Below are positions 38,445 through 46,651 of a DNA stretch of 64,000 bases, in pieces (position 1 is the first letter of the stretch; every line of letters starts with the position of its first letter). A model generated the notes under the pieces. That model saw only the letters and a list, made by a program, of their open reading frames with translations, did no database searches and was not told the origin of the DNA. The position numbers were made by a program, and so were the translations under genes. Source of the stretch: Paracoccus jeotgali (GTDB taxonomy: Bacteria > Pseudomonadota > Alphaproteobacteria > Rhodobacterales > Rhodobacteraceae); assembly GCF_002865605.1 (NCBI RefSeq), contig NZ_CP025583.1, positions 1,964,501-2,028,500 on the forward strand, read 5' to 3'.

Positions 38445-38476
38445 CCGCCCCGCCGCCCTTGCGGGTGGCGGGGCGG
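38445..38476 (-). terminator. Intra-operon hairpin after the binding-protein gene
   Basis: CCGCCCCGCC at 38445-38454 pairs perfectly with GGCGGGGCGG at 38467-38476, with a 12-base loop that can pair further. It lies seven bases beyond the stop of the binding-protein gene and nine bases before the next start. There is no T run. Such hairpins usually protect the 3' end of an abundant binding-protein mRNA or attenuate downstream expression rather than fully terminate. Confidence 0.65.
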
Positions 38477-38482
38477 TGTTCC

Positions 38483-39265
38483 TCAGCTTGCCGGCGGCGT
38501 GATCTTGGCGTCGGCCTTGTCGGCGGGCTGCCCGTCGGCGCCGAAATAGATCGCGCCCTCGCCGAACCACTTTTCGATCAGGCCGTTCAGGGTGCCGTCC
38601 TCTTTCATCTCGGTCAGGGCGGCATTCATCTTGTCGCGCAGCTCGGTGTCGGATTTGCGCACGCCGACGCCCATGCCGTCGCCAAGCGGCACATCCTCGC
38701 CCACCCAGACCAGTTCGCCATTCGATTCATTGACGGCGGGTTCCAGGAAGTCCTTGTCCGAGAATACCGCGTCAGCCTCGCCATTGCGGACCGCGGCCAG
38801 GGTTTCGTCGGGCGAGGCGAATTCCAGCAGCGTCGCCCCGGATTCCGCGACATATCCCGCCTGCAGCGTCGCGGTCTGGGCCGAGACGACGGCGCCTTCG
38901 CCGACATTGGTATCGGCCGACAGCGCGGCATAGGCCGAGGGCGCGGGCGGGAAATAGTTCTGGGTAAAGTCGATTTCCTGCTTGCGCTCATCGGTGATCG
39001 ACATGCCGGCCATGATCGCGTCGAAGTTCGACGATTTCAGGTTCGGCAGGATCGAATCCCAGTCGTTCTTGACCCAGACGCAGTCCAGTTCGGCGCGCTT
39101 GCAGATCTCGTTGCCGACGGCGATGTCGAAGCCGTCCAGCTCTCCGGCCGAGTTGATGATGTTGAACGGAGGATAGGCGCCTTCGGATGCGATCCGCACC
39201 GGATCGGCCGCGGCGATGCCCGCAGTCATCGCCATCGCCGCTGCGGCAATCATCAGTCTTTTCAT
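38483..39265 (-). CDS. Periplasmic amine/amino acid binding protein (SBP_bac_3)
   Basis: This 260-residue protein has a signal peptide (MIAAAAMAMTAGIAAA) and the family-3 binding fold: PVRIASEGAYPPFNIINSAG, then ELDGFDIAVGNEICKRAELDC, and FDAIMAGMSITDERKQEIDF. The GFD-I-A-V-G and E-G-x-Y-P-P-F motifs are those of lysine/arginine/ornithine and related binders. Two cysteines, in NEICKR and LDCVW, likely form the conserved disulfide. AGGAGAG precedes the start. Ligand unknown; the operon suggests a polyamine or basic amino acid. Confidence 0.88.
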   Translation of the reverse strand: MKRLMIAAAAMAMTAGIAAADPVRIASEGAYPPFNIINSAGELDGFDIAVGNEICKRAELDCVWVKNDWDSILPNLKSSNFDAIMAGMSITDERKQEIDFTQNYFPPAPSAYAALSADTNVGEGAVVSAQTATLQAGYVAESGATLLEFASPDETLAAVRNGEADAVFSDKDFLEPAVNESNGELVWVGEDVPLGDGMGVGVRKSDTELRDKMNAALTEMKEDGTLNGLIEKWFGEGAIYFGADGQPADKADAKITPPAS

Positions 39266-39288
39266 GTGTCACGCTCTCCTGTTGGGGA

Positions 39289-40086
39289 TCATTGCGCCAT
39301 GGTGGCGCTGAGAAATTGGCGCAGCCGGTCGGATTTCGGCGCGCCAAACACCTGATCGGGCGGACCTTCTTCTTCGATCCGTCCCTGATGCAGGAATATC
39401 ACCTTGTCGCTGACATCGGCGGCCAGCCGCATGTCGTGGGTGACAAGGATCATGGTGCGGTGCTCGCCGGCCAGATCCTTGATGACCCGCACCACCTCTT
39501 GTTGCAGTTCGGGATCAAGGGCGCTGGTCGGCTCGTCAAAAAGCAGGGCCTTGGGCTCCATGCACAGGGCGCGGGCGATGGCGGCGCGCTGCTGCTGGCC
39601 GCCCGACAGCTGCGCGGGCCAGGCGTCGGCCTTGTCGGCGATGCCGACCTTGGCCAGCAGATCGCGGGCGCGGGCCTCGACCACGGCTGGCTTCTGGCCT
39701 AGCACGGTGACCGGCGCCTCCATCACGTTCTGCAGCACGGTCATGTGCGACCACAGGTTGAATTGCTGGAACACCATCGCCAGCTGGGTCCGCATCAGCG
39801 ACACCTGATCGCGGCTGGCGGGTTGGCGGGCCTTGCCCTGCCCCTTCCAGCGCACCGGATCGCCCAGAAACAGGATCTCTCCCGCATGGCTGTTTTCCAG
39901 CAGGTTGCAGCAGCGCAGCAGCGTCGATTTGCCGGACCCCGACGACCCGATCAGGCTGACCACATGCCCGCGCGGCGCGCTGAGCGAGACACCCTTCAGC
40001 ACGTCCAGCGGGCCATAGGATTTCTGCAGGTCGCGAATCTCGATGACCGGGATGTCTGAAGTGCTGTCGTTCATGTCATCGCTCAT
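39289..40086 (-). CDS. Polar amino acid type ABC transporter ATP-binding protein
   Basis: This 265-residue ATPase of the HisP/GlnQ group contains Walker A GSSGSGKST, Q-loop VFQQFNLWSHMTV, signature LSGGQQQRAAIARAL, Walker B ALLFDEPTSALDP and the switch LVTHDMRLA. Several starts are possible. I take the ATG at 40086, but the ATG at 40074 is equally plausible and neither has a clear ribosome-binding site. It heads the leftward arm, with only 76 bases to the divergent amidotransferase start, so the two arms share a compact promoter region. Confidence 0.9.
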   Translation of the reverse strand: MSDDMNDSTSDIPVIEIRDLQKSYGPLDVLKGVSLSAPRGHVVSLIGSSGSGKSTLLRCCNLLENSHAGEILFLGDPVRWKGQGKARQPASRDQVSLMRTQLAMVFQQFNLWSHMTVLQNVMEAPVTVLGQKPAVVEARARDLLAKVGIADKADAWPAQLSGGQQQRAAIARALCMEPKALLFDEPTSALDPELQQEVVRVIKDLAGEHRTMILVTHDMRLAADVSDKVIFLHQGRIEEEGPPDQVFGAPKSDRLRQFLSATMAQ

Positions 40087-40162
40087 CTGGCGCGATTTGA
40101 TCCCCGATTGCAACGGTTACATGCGAAGCCTAGGTTCGGGCAAACGGCAAAAGTGGTTGGAC

Positions 40163-40861
40163 ATGAAGATCGGCATTCTGCAAACCGGGCAATCCCCGCA
40201 AGAGCTGCGCGCGACGCTTGGCGACTATCCGGATTTCTTCCGGCACCTGCTGGCCGGGCGCGGCCTTAGCTTCCAGACATGGCATGTCGAGGCGATGGAA
40301 TTTCCCGCCTCGGTCCATGACGCGGATGGATGGCTGATCACCGGATCGCGGCACGGCGTGTACGAGGATCACCCCTTCATCGCGCCGCTGGAACAGTTCA
40401 TCCGCGACGCCTTCGACGCCAGCGTGCCGATGGTCGGCATCTGTTTTGGCCACCAGATCATCGCGCAGGCGCTTGGCGGCAAGGTCGAGAAATTCGCCGG
40501 CGGTTGGGCGGTGGGTGCGCAGGAATACGACTTCGGCGGCCAGACCCTGACGCTGAACGCATGGCATCAGGATCAGGTGACCCGCGCCCCCGACAGCGCC
40601 GAATTGCTGGGCACCAACCCCTTCTGCGCCAATGCCGCCCTGATCTATCCGGGCCGGGCGCTGACCATTCAGGCCCATCCCGAATTCAGCGACGAATTCG
40701 TGCAGGGGCTGATCGACACCCGCGCCCGCGGCGTCGTGCCCGACCCGATCCAGGACCAGGCCGAGGCGCGGATGGGCGGCAAGCGCGACAACGCCCAGAT
40801 CGCCGACCGGATCGAGGCGTTCTTTCGCGACAACCGCGCCGCAAGCAAGCCCGCCGCATGA
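40163..40861 (+). CDS. Class I glutamine amidotransferase-like hydrolase
   Basis: This 232-residue protein is a class I GATase. The catalytic triad is Cys94 in VGICFGHQIIAQALGG, His172 and Glu174 in IQAHPEFSDEF. There is no fused synthetase domain. In an amine-glutamylation locus it could cleave gamma-glutamyl intermediates, the job done in E. coli by PuuD, but it belongs to the GMP-synthase-like GATase branch rather than the peptidase C26 branch. I start at 40163. The frame before it is non-coding. First gene of the rightward arm, 40 bases before the ligase. Confidence 0.8.
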   Translation: MKIGILQTGQSPQELRATLGDYPDFFRHLLAGRGLSFQTWHVEAMEFPASVHDADGWLITGSRHGVYEDHPFIAPLEQFIRDAFDASVPMVGICFGHQIIAQALGGKVEKFAGGWAVGAQEYDFGGQTLTLNAWHQDQVTRAPDSAELLGTNPFCANAALIYPGRALTIQAHPEFSDEFVQGLIDTRARGVVPDPIQDQAEARMGGKRDNAQIADRIEAFFRDNRAASKPAA

Positions 40862-40901
40862 CGCGGCAGGCACGGACAGCGCAAAAACCCACAGGACACA
40901 C

Positions 40902-42260
40902 ATGACCCCCGACTGGCTGAAACAGATCCCGCAGGCCGCCCAGGACTATATCGCCGGGCGGCGGCTGGACGAGGTCGAATGCATCGTGGCCGACATCGCA
41001 GGCGTGGCACGCGGCAAGGCGATGCCTGCCTCGAAATTCGCCCGGCAGGACAAGTTCTACCTGCCCAACTCGATCTTTCTGCAGACGATCACCGGCGAAT
41101 GGGCCGACAACCCCACCGGCGCCTTTACCGAGCCGGACATGATCCTTGTCCCCGACTATTCCACCACCACCGCCGCCCCGTGGAGTGCCGATTGCACGCT
41201 GCAGGTCATCCATGACGTCTTCGACCAGCAGGGCGCGCCGGTGCCGATGGCGCCGCGCAACGTGCTGAAACGGGTGCTGTCGCTGTACGAGGCCCGCGGC
41301 TGGCGCCCCATCGTCGCCCCCGAGATGGAGTTCTTTCTGGTCGCCCGCAATGTCGATCCGAACCAGCCGATCATCCCGCCCATGGGCCGGTCGGGCCGAC
41401 GCGCGGCCGCCAAACAGGCCTACTCGCTGTCGGCGGTCGATGAATACGGCAAGGTGATCGACGACATCTATGACTTTGCCGAGGCGCAGGGGTTCGAGAT
41501 CGACGGCATCCTGCAGGAAGGCGGCGCGGGCCAGATCGAGATCAACCTGAACCACGGCGATCCTGTGCGGCTGGCCGACGAGATCTTCTTCTTCAAGCGC
41601 CTCATCCGCGAGGCGGCGCTGCGCGAGGACTGCTTTGCCACCTTCATGGCCAAGCCGATCGAGGGCGAGCCGGGATCGGCCATGCATATCCACCACTCGA
41701 TCATCGACATCGCGAGCGGGCGGAACATTTTTTCCGACGAACAGGGGCGCGAGACGCCGGCCTTCCTGAACTTCATTGCCGGGATGCAGGCGCATCTGCC
41801 GGCGGTGATCGCGCTGCTGGCGCCCTATGTGAACAGCTATCGCCGCTATGTCCCCGACTTCGCCGCGCCGATCAATCTGGAATGGGGCCGCGACAACCGC
41901 ACCACCGGGCTGCGGGTGCCGGTCTCCAGCCCGGAATCGCGGCGGGTGGAAAACCGGCTGGCGGGGATGGATTGCAACCCGTATCTGGGTCTCGCCGCCT
42001 CGCTTGCCTGCGGCTATCTGGGGCTGGTCGAGGGCAGCGATCCGCGCCCCGAATGTCTGGGCGACGCCTATATGTCCGAGGACGAATTGCCGCTGACCCT
42101 CGGCGACGCACTGGACATCATGGTCGAAAGCGAGCCGATCGGTGAGGTGCTGGGGAAGGAATTCGTGGCCGTCTATGAATCGGTCAAGCGCAATGAATAC
42201 AAGGAGTTTCTGCAAGTCATCAGCCCGTGGGAACGCGAACACCTGCTGCTGAACGTCTGA
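40902..42260 (+). CDS. Gamma-glutamylamine synthetase (PuuA-like glutamine synthetase family)
   Basis: This 452-residue glutamine synthetase homologue has CIVADIAGVARGKAMPASKF near the start. Its metal and ATP site words are VAPEMEFFLVA, GAGQIEINLNHGD, PGSAMHIHHSI, DNRTTGLRVP and MDCNPYLGLAASLA. It fits PuuA-type enzymes that ligate glutamate to putrescine or similar amines. It is followed after 23 bases by a PuuB-like oxidase, the classic gamma-glutamyl order. The 35401 paralogue shares the fold but is clearly diverged. AGGACAC precedes the start. Confidence 0.86.
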   Translation: MTPDWLKQIPQAAQDYIAGRRLDEVECIVADIAGVARGKAMPASKFARQDKFYLPNSIFLQTITGEWADNPTGAFTEPDMILVPDYSTTTAAPWSADCTLQVIHDVFDQQGAPVPMAPRNVLKRVLSLYEARGWRPIVAPEMEFFLVARNVDPNQPIIPPMGRSGRRAAAKQAYSLSAVDEYGKVIDDIYDFAEAQGFEIDGILQEGGAGQIEINLNHGDPVRLADEIFFFKRLIREAALREDCFATFMAKPIEGEPGSAMHIHHSIIDIASGRNIFSDEQGRETPAFLNFIAGMQAHLPAVIALLAPYVNSYRRYVPDFAAPINLEWGRDNRTTGLRVPVSSPESRRVENRLAGMDCNPYLGLAASLACGYLGLVEGSDPRPECLGDAYMSEDELPLTLGDALDIMVESEPIGEVLGKEFVAVYESVKRNEYKEFLQVISPWEREHLLLNV

Positions 42261-42283
42261 CGCCGATTGCGGACCCGCCAAGC

Positions 42284-43594
42284 ATGAACCTGCTGTTTTC
42301 CAACGACCGCCGCGGCGAATACCCCCCGACGGTCTATGCCGAACAGGTGCCCCCGCTGCCGCCCTTCGCGCCCCTGCAGGGCGAGACGCGGGCGACGGTG
42401 GCCATCGTCGGCGGCGGCTATACCGGGCTGTCGGCGGCGCTGCATCTGGCCGAACGCGGCATCGACTGCGTCCTGCTGGAGGCGCATCGCGTCGGCTTCG
42501 GCGCCTCGGGCCGCAATGGCGGGCAGATCGGGTCCGGCCAGCGGCTCGACGTCGAAGAGATGGAGGCGCTGGTCGGCCGCGACCGAGCCCGCATCTTCTG
42601 GAACATGGCCGAGGACGCCAAGCGCCTGACCCGCGATCTGGCCGCCCGCGCGGGCGTCCCGGTCCGCGACGGCGTCGCCCACGCCTTCCGCAAGCCCGCC
42701 GAACTGGACGCCGCGCGCCGCCACATCGACCATCTGGCGCAGCATTACGACTATGACCAGATCGAGGCCCTGTCGCCGGATGCGTTCGGCGCCCTGATCC
42801 CCTCGCCCGCCTATCAGGGCGGAGAGCTGGACCACGGCGCCGGCCATCTGAACCCGCTGGCGCTGGCGCTTGGCATGGCGCGGCTGGCGCAGCAGGCGGG
42901 CGCTGTCATCCATGAAAACAGCCATGTCCACCACATCGCCTTCGCCCGTGATGCCACCGCCAAGACCATCGTGCAGACCGGCAGCGGGCGGGTGATCTGC
43001 GATCATGTCGTGCTGGCGGGGAACGGCTATCTGGGCGGGCTGTCGCCGCAGGTCGCGGCACGGGTGATGCCGATCAACAATTTCGTCGTGGCGACACCGC
43101 CCTTGGGCGCGCAGGCGCGTCAGGTGGCCAGCCGCCAGATCGCCGTTCATGACACGAAATTCGTCGTCAACTATTGGCGGCTCGATGATGAGGGGCGGCT
43201 GATCTTTGGCGGCGGCGAGAATGTCAGCTATCGTTTTCCCAGCGACATCGCCGCCAAGGTCCGCAAGCCGCTGGCGCAGATCTATCCGGCGCTGGCCGAT
43301 GTGCCCTTCACCCATGCCTGGGGCGGGACGCTGGCGATCACCATGAACCGGCTGCCCTGCTTTCTGCGCCCGGCCCCGAACGCGCTGTCGGCCAGCGGCT
43401 TTTCCGGCCATGGCGTGGCGCTGGCGACGCTGGCCGGGCGGCAGATGGCCGATGCGGTGGCCGGTCAGGCGGTGGGCTTTGACGCCATGGCCGCGCTGCC
43501 GACCTCTCGCTTTCCGGGCGGCGAGATGCTGCGCTTTCCCCTGCTGGTCGCCGGGATGAGCTGGTTTGCGCTGCGTGACCGGCTGGGCATCTGA
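42284..43594 (+). CDS. puuB: FAD-dependent gamma-glutamylputrescine oxidase-like protein
   Basis: This 436-residue DAO-family oxidoreductase has the dinucleotide-binding loop TVAIVGGGYTGLSAALHLAERG at about residues 36-57. It then has GFGASGRNGGQIGSGQR, which matches PuuB and related amine oxidases where covalent or tight FAD contacts are made. The C-terminal flavin motif lies in SASGFSGHGVALATLAGR. It would oxidise the gamma-glutamylated amine to an aldehyde. The expected aldehyde dehydrogenase (PuuC) is not next door. The ATG at 42284 fits the fold; the upstream frame is shadow. Confidence 0.85.
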   Translation: MNLLFSNDRRGEYPPTVYAEQVPPLPPFAPLQGETRATVAIVGGGYTGLSAALHLAERGIDCVLLEAHRVGFGASGRNGGQIGSGQRLDVEEMEALVGRDRARIFWNMAEDAKRLTRDLAARAGVPVRDGVAHAFRKPAELDAARRHIDHLAQHYDYDQIEALSPDAFGALIPSPAYQGGELDHGAGHLNPLALALGMARLAQQAGAVIHENSHVHHIAFARDATAKTIVQTGSGRVICDHVVLAGNGYLGGLSPQVAARVMPINNFVVATPPLGAQARQVASRQIAVHDTKFVVNYWRLDDEGRLIFGGGENVSYRFPSDIAAKVRKPLAQIYPALADVPFTHAWGGTLAITMNRLPCFLRPAPNALSASGFSGHGVALATLAGRQMADAVAGQAVGFDAMAALPTSRFPGGEMLRFPLLVAGMSWFALRDRLGI

Positions 43595-43615
43595 CCGGCC
43601 ACGCAGAGCGCGGCT

Positions 43616-44056
43616 TCAGCCCAGACGCGGAAACTCGATCTTGGGGCAGCGGTCCTGAATCACCGTCTTGCCGGCATCGCGGGCCTTGGCGGCGGCCTCG
43701 TCATGGGTCACGCCAAGCTGCATCCAGATCACCGACAGGTCGGGCAGATGCGTCAGCGCGTCATCGACGATCCCCGGCACCGCCTCCGAGCGGCGGAAGA
43801 TGTCGACCATGTCGACCTGCACGTTGCTTGGGATCGAGGCGAGATCCTTGTAAACCGTCTCGCCCAGAATCTCCTCGCCGGCGTGGCCGGGATTGACCGG
43901 GATGATGCGATAGCCGCGGCCCTGCAGATAGCGGGCGACGCCCCAGCTTGGGCGTTCGGATTTCGGCGACAGGCCGACCACCGCGATGGTCCGGACAGTG
44001 TCGCGGATCTGGCGGATGGTTTCGGTTTCGGCGGCGGGATCTTGGGATGTGGTCAT
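43616..44056 (-). CDS. CoA-binding domain protein (YccU-like)
   Basis: This 146-residue protein is a single Rossmann-like CoA_binding domain. Early is IRDTVRTIAVVGLSPKSERPS, then YLQGRGYRIIPVNPGHAGEEILG, MVDIFRRSEAVPGIVDDAL and the late VIQDRCPKIEFPRLG. It corresponds to E. coli YccU, whose role is not established. Soluble, no signal peptide. It is convergent with puuB and follows a terminator hairpin that separates it from the YHS gene. Confidence 0.9.
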   Translation of the reverse strand: MTTSQDPAAETETIRQIRDTVRTIAVVGLSPKSERPSWGVARYLQGRGYRIIPVNPGHAGEEILGETVYKDLASIPSNVQVDMVDIFRRSEAVPGIVDDALTHLPDLSVIWMQLGVTHDEAAAKARDAGKTVIQDRCPKIEFPRLG

Positions 44057-44089
44057 GTCGTCCTCACTTTCACCGCGACGTTTTCATAG

Positions 44090-44117
44090 AAAAAGCGCCC
44101 GGTCTAGGACCGGGCGC
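44090..44117 (-). terminator. Intrinsic terminator after the YHS-domain gene
   Basis: GCGCCCGGTC (44095-44104) and GACCGGGCGC (44108-44117) make a perfect ten-base-pair stem with a three-base loop. On the minus strand it is followed by TTTTTC. It lies between the YHS-domain gene and the CoA-binding gene, 124 bases past the first and 34 bases before the start of the second, so it would isolate the two. Confidence 0.8.
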
Positions 44118-44240
44118 AAGTCGCGGAACGAGGGACAGTGATCTGAGCGCGGCCGTTCCGTGGCATCGCGCCCGTTCTCATGATATGGGAAGCGATTCGC
44201 GGATTCCAAGCCCCTTCGCCATTTCGTGAACGAAACGCGA

Positions 44241-44663
44241 TCAGGGCTTGATCTTGATCCACATCGCCTTGGCTTTCATCAACAATTCCCGTGGATGCGA
44301 GGCAAGGGTCTGCTTGCGGCTGGCGCTGCCGGCAAAATAAACCCGCTGCCCGATGGTCAGGAATTGCTGGGGATCGCCGGGTTCGGACCGACCTTCGGTC
44401 AGGGCGACCACGCACAGCCCGTCAAAGCCCGGGGTGTAGGCGCGGGGGTTGGCCTCGAACAGGGCGCGGTGTTCCTCGGACGCGAAATGATACTCGCGCC
44501 CGCGCCAGGTCGTGACCACATCGGCACGCCCCGCCACCGCACGGTTCTGCGTGACATAGGCCACCGGATCGTAACCGCCCAAGGCCCAGTCCCGCGCCAA
44601 AGCTGGCAGCGGCAGGGCGATCAGGACGGCAAGGGCAAGGGTTTTCAGACGTGTGTCAAACAT
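44241..44663 (-). CDS. Periplasmic YHS-domain protein
   Basis: This 140-residue protein has a signal peptide (LALAVLIALPLPALA). A YHS domain follows: ALGGYDPVAYVTQNRAVAG, then TWRGREYHFASEEHRALFEANP, and YTPGFDGLCVVALTEG. The Y-H-F-x-S-x-E-H-R core is as expected. YHS domains are often found with metal-handling enzymes, but the role is unproven. The last part ends MWIKIKP. The start at 44663 fits the signal peptide; earlier frame is non-coding. It follows rlmB after 70 bases. Confidence 0.82.
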   Translation of the reverse strand: MFDTRLKTLALAVLIALPLPALARDWALGGYDPVAYVTQNRAVAGRADVVTTWRGREYHFASEEHRALFEANPRAYTPGFDGLCVVALTEGRSEPGDPQQFLTIGQRVYFAGSASRKQTLASHPRELLMKAKAMWIKIKP

Positions 44664-44733
44664 GGCTTTTCTGGCTGGGTTCAACCTGACATGGCATCCG
44701 CCCCCCGGCCTGTCCATGATTCGAGGCCGGTCC

Positions 44734-45534
44734 TCAAGCCGAATTGAAACGTCGTGCGGTGGCGTAAAGCGCGACCGCCGCCGCGTTCGACACATTAAGT
44801 GAGCCAAACGGCCCGGCAAAGGGGATACGCGCCAGCGCGTCGCAGGTCTCGCGCGTCTTCTCGCGCAGGCCCGGCCCCTCGGCCCCCAGCACCAGACAGA
44901 TCGGCCGCCCGGCGGCGGTGTCGAGCACATCTTCCAGCCCCAGATCGGCATCGCCGGTCAGGCCTATGCAATAGAACCCGGCATCCTTCAGCGCCTGCAA
45001 CCCGTCCGAGAGGTTGCCGATTCGCAGATAGGGCTGGCGTTCCAGCGCCCCCGAGGCGGTCTTGGCCAGCGCCCCGGTCTCGGGCGCGGCGTGCCGCGCA
45101 GGCGCCACGACGGCACGCGCGCCGAACACCTCGGCCGAACGCAGCACCGCGCCGACATTATGCGGATCGGTGACCCGGTCGAGCGCCACGACCAGCGGCG
45201 CCCCCTCGCCCGTGATCGCGCGTTCGGTCAGGCTGCCCCAGTCCAGCGGCCGCACCTCGAGCGCGCAGCCCTGATGGACGCTGTCGGGCGGCAACCCCAC
45301 CTCGCGGTCGAAGATGCGGGCATCGGTGATCTCGGGCTCCAGCCCGCCGGTGTCGCCCAGCCGGCTTAGCGCATTGCGCGTCACCACCAGCCGCAGCTTT
45401 TCCCGCGCCGGGTTGGCCAGCGCATCGCGCACGGCGTGCAGCCCGAACAGCCAGATGGTCTCGGCGGCCGAGGCCTTTTTCGCGCGTTCCTTGGCAATCA
45501 CCCAGTCGGGCTTGCGGTTGGTGCTGTCTGCCAT
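44734..45534 (-). CDS. rlmB: 23S rRNA (guanosine-2'-O)-methyltransferase RlmB
   Basis: RlmB methylates the 2'-OH of a guanosine in the peptidyl-transferase region of 23S rRNA (G2251 in E. coli). The 266-residue protein has the substrate-binding domain (IWLFGLHAVRDALANPAR) and a SPOUT knot with ALDRVTDPHNVGAVLRSAEVFG, LVLGAEGPGLREKTRETCD and the terminal FGSLNVSNAAAVALY, which are motifs 1-3 of the SpoU family. It precedes tRNA-Tyr divergently. Confidence 0.93.
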   Translation of the reverse strand: MADSTNRKPDWVIAKERAKKASAAETIWLFGLHAVRDALANPAREKLRLVVTRNALSRLGDTGGLEPEITDARIFDREVGLPPDSVHQGCALEVRPLDWGSLTERAITGEGAPLVVALDRVTDPHNVGAVLRSAEVFGARAVVAPARHAAPETGALAKTASGALERQPYLRIGNLSDGLQALKDAGFYCIGLTGDADLGLEDVLDTAAGRPICLVLGAEGPGLREKTRETCDALARIPFAGPFGSLNVSNAAAVALYATARRFNSA

Positions 45535-45667
45535 GGCGATCCCCTTGTTCCCGCACCCTTCTGCGTGAAGCGCCCGGCCCGTGCAAGCGCGACCGAAATT
45601 CTGCCTGATTCCGGCTTGACGCCCCGCGCCGTCATGCTTAGACCACGCCCGACGCCGAAGGCTCGGC

Positions 45668-45751
45668 GGGCGACGTGCTGCAAGGTGCGGCAGCGGACTG
45701 TAACTCCGCCGGGGAGACCCATGCCTGGTTCGATTCCAGGGTCGCCCACCA
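45668..45751 (+). tRNA. tRNA-Tyr (anticodon GTA)
   Basis: This is a class II tRNA with a long variable arm. The acceptor GGGCGAC pairs with GTCGCCC. The D arm is GCTG CAAGGTG CGGC, the anticodon stem GCGGA/TCCGC has loop CTGTAAC, the variable arm GGG GAGA CCC is extra, and the T arm is CCTGG TTCGATT CCAGG. CCA is encoded. The D loop is short and contains a T-G pair in its stem, but all arms close. Confidence 0.94.
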
Positions 45752-45816
45752 TTTCCCCCTTATCATTTGACGCGGGCAGATCGGTGCGGATTGTTTCAGC
45801 GCCCCTCCGAACGAAT

Positions 45817-45846
45817 AATGCCCGCCAGTGACGGCGGGCATTTTGC
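45817..45846. terminator. Bidirectional terminator between tRNA-Tyr and sodB
   Basis: AATGCCCGCC (45817-45826) pairs perfectly with GGCGGGCATT (45833-45842) around a six-base loop. On the plus strand it is followed by TTGCC, completing ATTTT, which would serve the tRNA. On the minus strand ATTCG follows, a weaker tail for sodB, whose stop is 26 bases away. Confidence 0.7.
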
Positions 45847-45867
45847 CTGTCGGCGATGTCGCAGGAT

Positions 45868-46467
45868 TTACATCCGCGAGGCGACGTTTTCCCAGTTGAC
45901 CAGCTTGTTCAGGAAGTTCTCCAGATAGGCCGGGCGCTTGTTGCGGAAGTCGATGTAGTAGGAATGCTCCCACACGTCGCAGCCCAGCAGCGCGGTCTGG
46001 TTGAAGCACAGCGGGTTCACGCCGTTTTCGGTCTTGGTCACTTCCAGCTTGCCGTCGGCATTCTTGACCAGCCAGGCCCAGCCCGAACCGAACTGGCCGG
46101 CGCCCGCTTCGGAAAACTTCTTCTTGAAGTCGTCGACCGAACCAAAGCTGTCGGTGATCGCGCGTTCCAGCTCGGACGGCATGGCGCCCTGATTGGGGGT
46201 CATCATCTCCCAGAACTGCGCGTGGTTCCAGTGCTGGCTGGCGTTGTTGAAGATGCCGTTCTGCGCGACGGCGTCTTTCTGATAGGTGCCCTTGACGATT
46301 TCCTCGAGCGATTTGCCTTCCCATTCGGTCCCGGCAATCAGCTTGTTGAGGTTATCGACATAGGCCTTGTGGTGAATGTCGTGGTGGTATTCCAGCGTCT
46401 CCTTGGACATGCCGCCGGCGGCAAGAGCGTCATGGGCATAGGGAAGATCGGGAAGCGTGAAGGCCAT
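45868..46467 (-). CDS. sodB: Superoxide dismutase, Fe type
   Basis: This 199-residue cytosolic enzyme disproportionates superoxide. N-terminal ligands are in YHHDIHHKAYVDNLN, a second His is in NNASQHWNHAQFWEMM, and the last two ligands are in GCDVWEHSYYIDFRNKRPAYL. A glutamine before HWNH (in NNASQHWNH) is the Fe-SOD-like placement; Mn enzymes usually have a Gly or Ala there. No signal peptide. Cambialistic use of Mn cannot be excluded. It ends at a bidirectional terminator. Confidence 0.93.
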   Translation of the reverse strand: MAFTLPDLPYAHDALAAGGMSKETLEYHHDIHHKAYVDNLNKLIAGTEWEGKSLEEIVKGTYQKDAVAQNGIFNNASQHWNHAQFWEMMTPNQGAMPSELERAITDSFGSVDDFKKKFSEAGAGQFGSGWAWLVKNADGKLEVTKTENGVNPLCFNQTALLGCDVWEHSYYIDFRNKRPAYLENFLNKLVNWENVASRM

Positions 46468-46614
46468 GTTGTCATCCTCTGGTCTGCGCGGGTGGTGACC
46501 CGCATGTGTTAGGTCCGGGAGGGCAACGCGATGCTGCCTTCACCGGTTCCAGAGGCCTCGTAACACACGCTGCCGAAAAGGAAAAACCCCTTCGACGCGG
46601 GCGCGGCCCGGTCA

Positions 46615-46641
46615 GCGCCGGCAGGACGTCCCTGCCGGCGC
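46615..46641 (-). terminator. Perfect hairpin after the small membrane-protein gene
   Basis: GCGCCGGCAGG (46615-46625) and CCTGCCGGCGC (46631-46641) form an 11-base-pair stem with a five-base loop, ten bases past the stop codon of the 46652 gene. There is no T run on the minus strand, so it could terminate weakly or protect the mRNA end. Confidence 0.6.
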
Positions 46642-46651
46642 GTGTTTGGCG

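Noticed and set aside
44104..44951. Longer reading frame for the YHS-domain protein starting in rlmB.
   Set aside because: The region before 44663 is Arg/Pro-rich shadow of rlmB; the signal peptide defines the real start.
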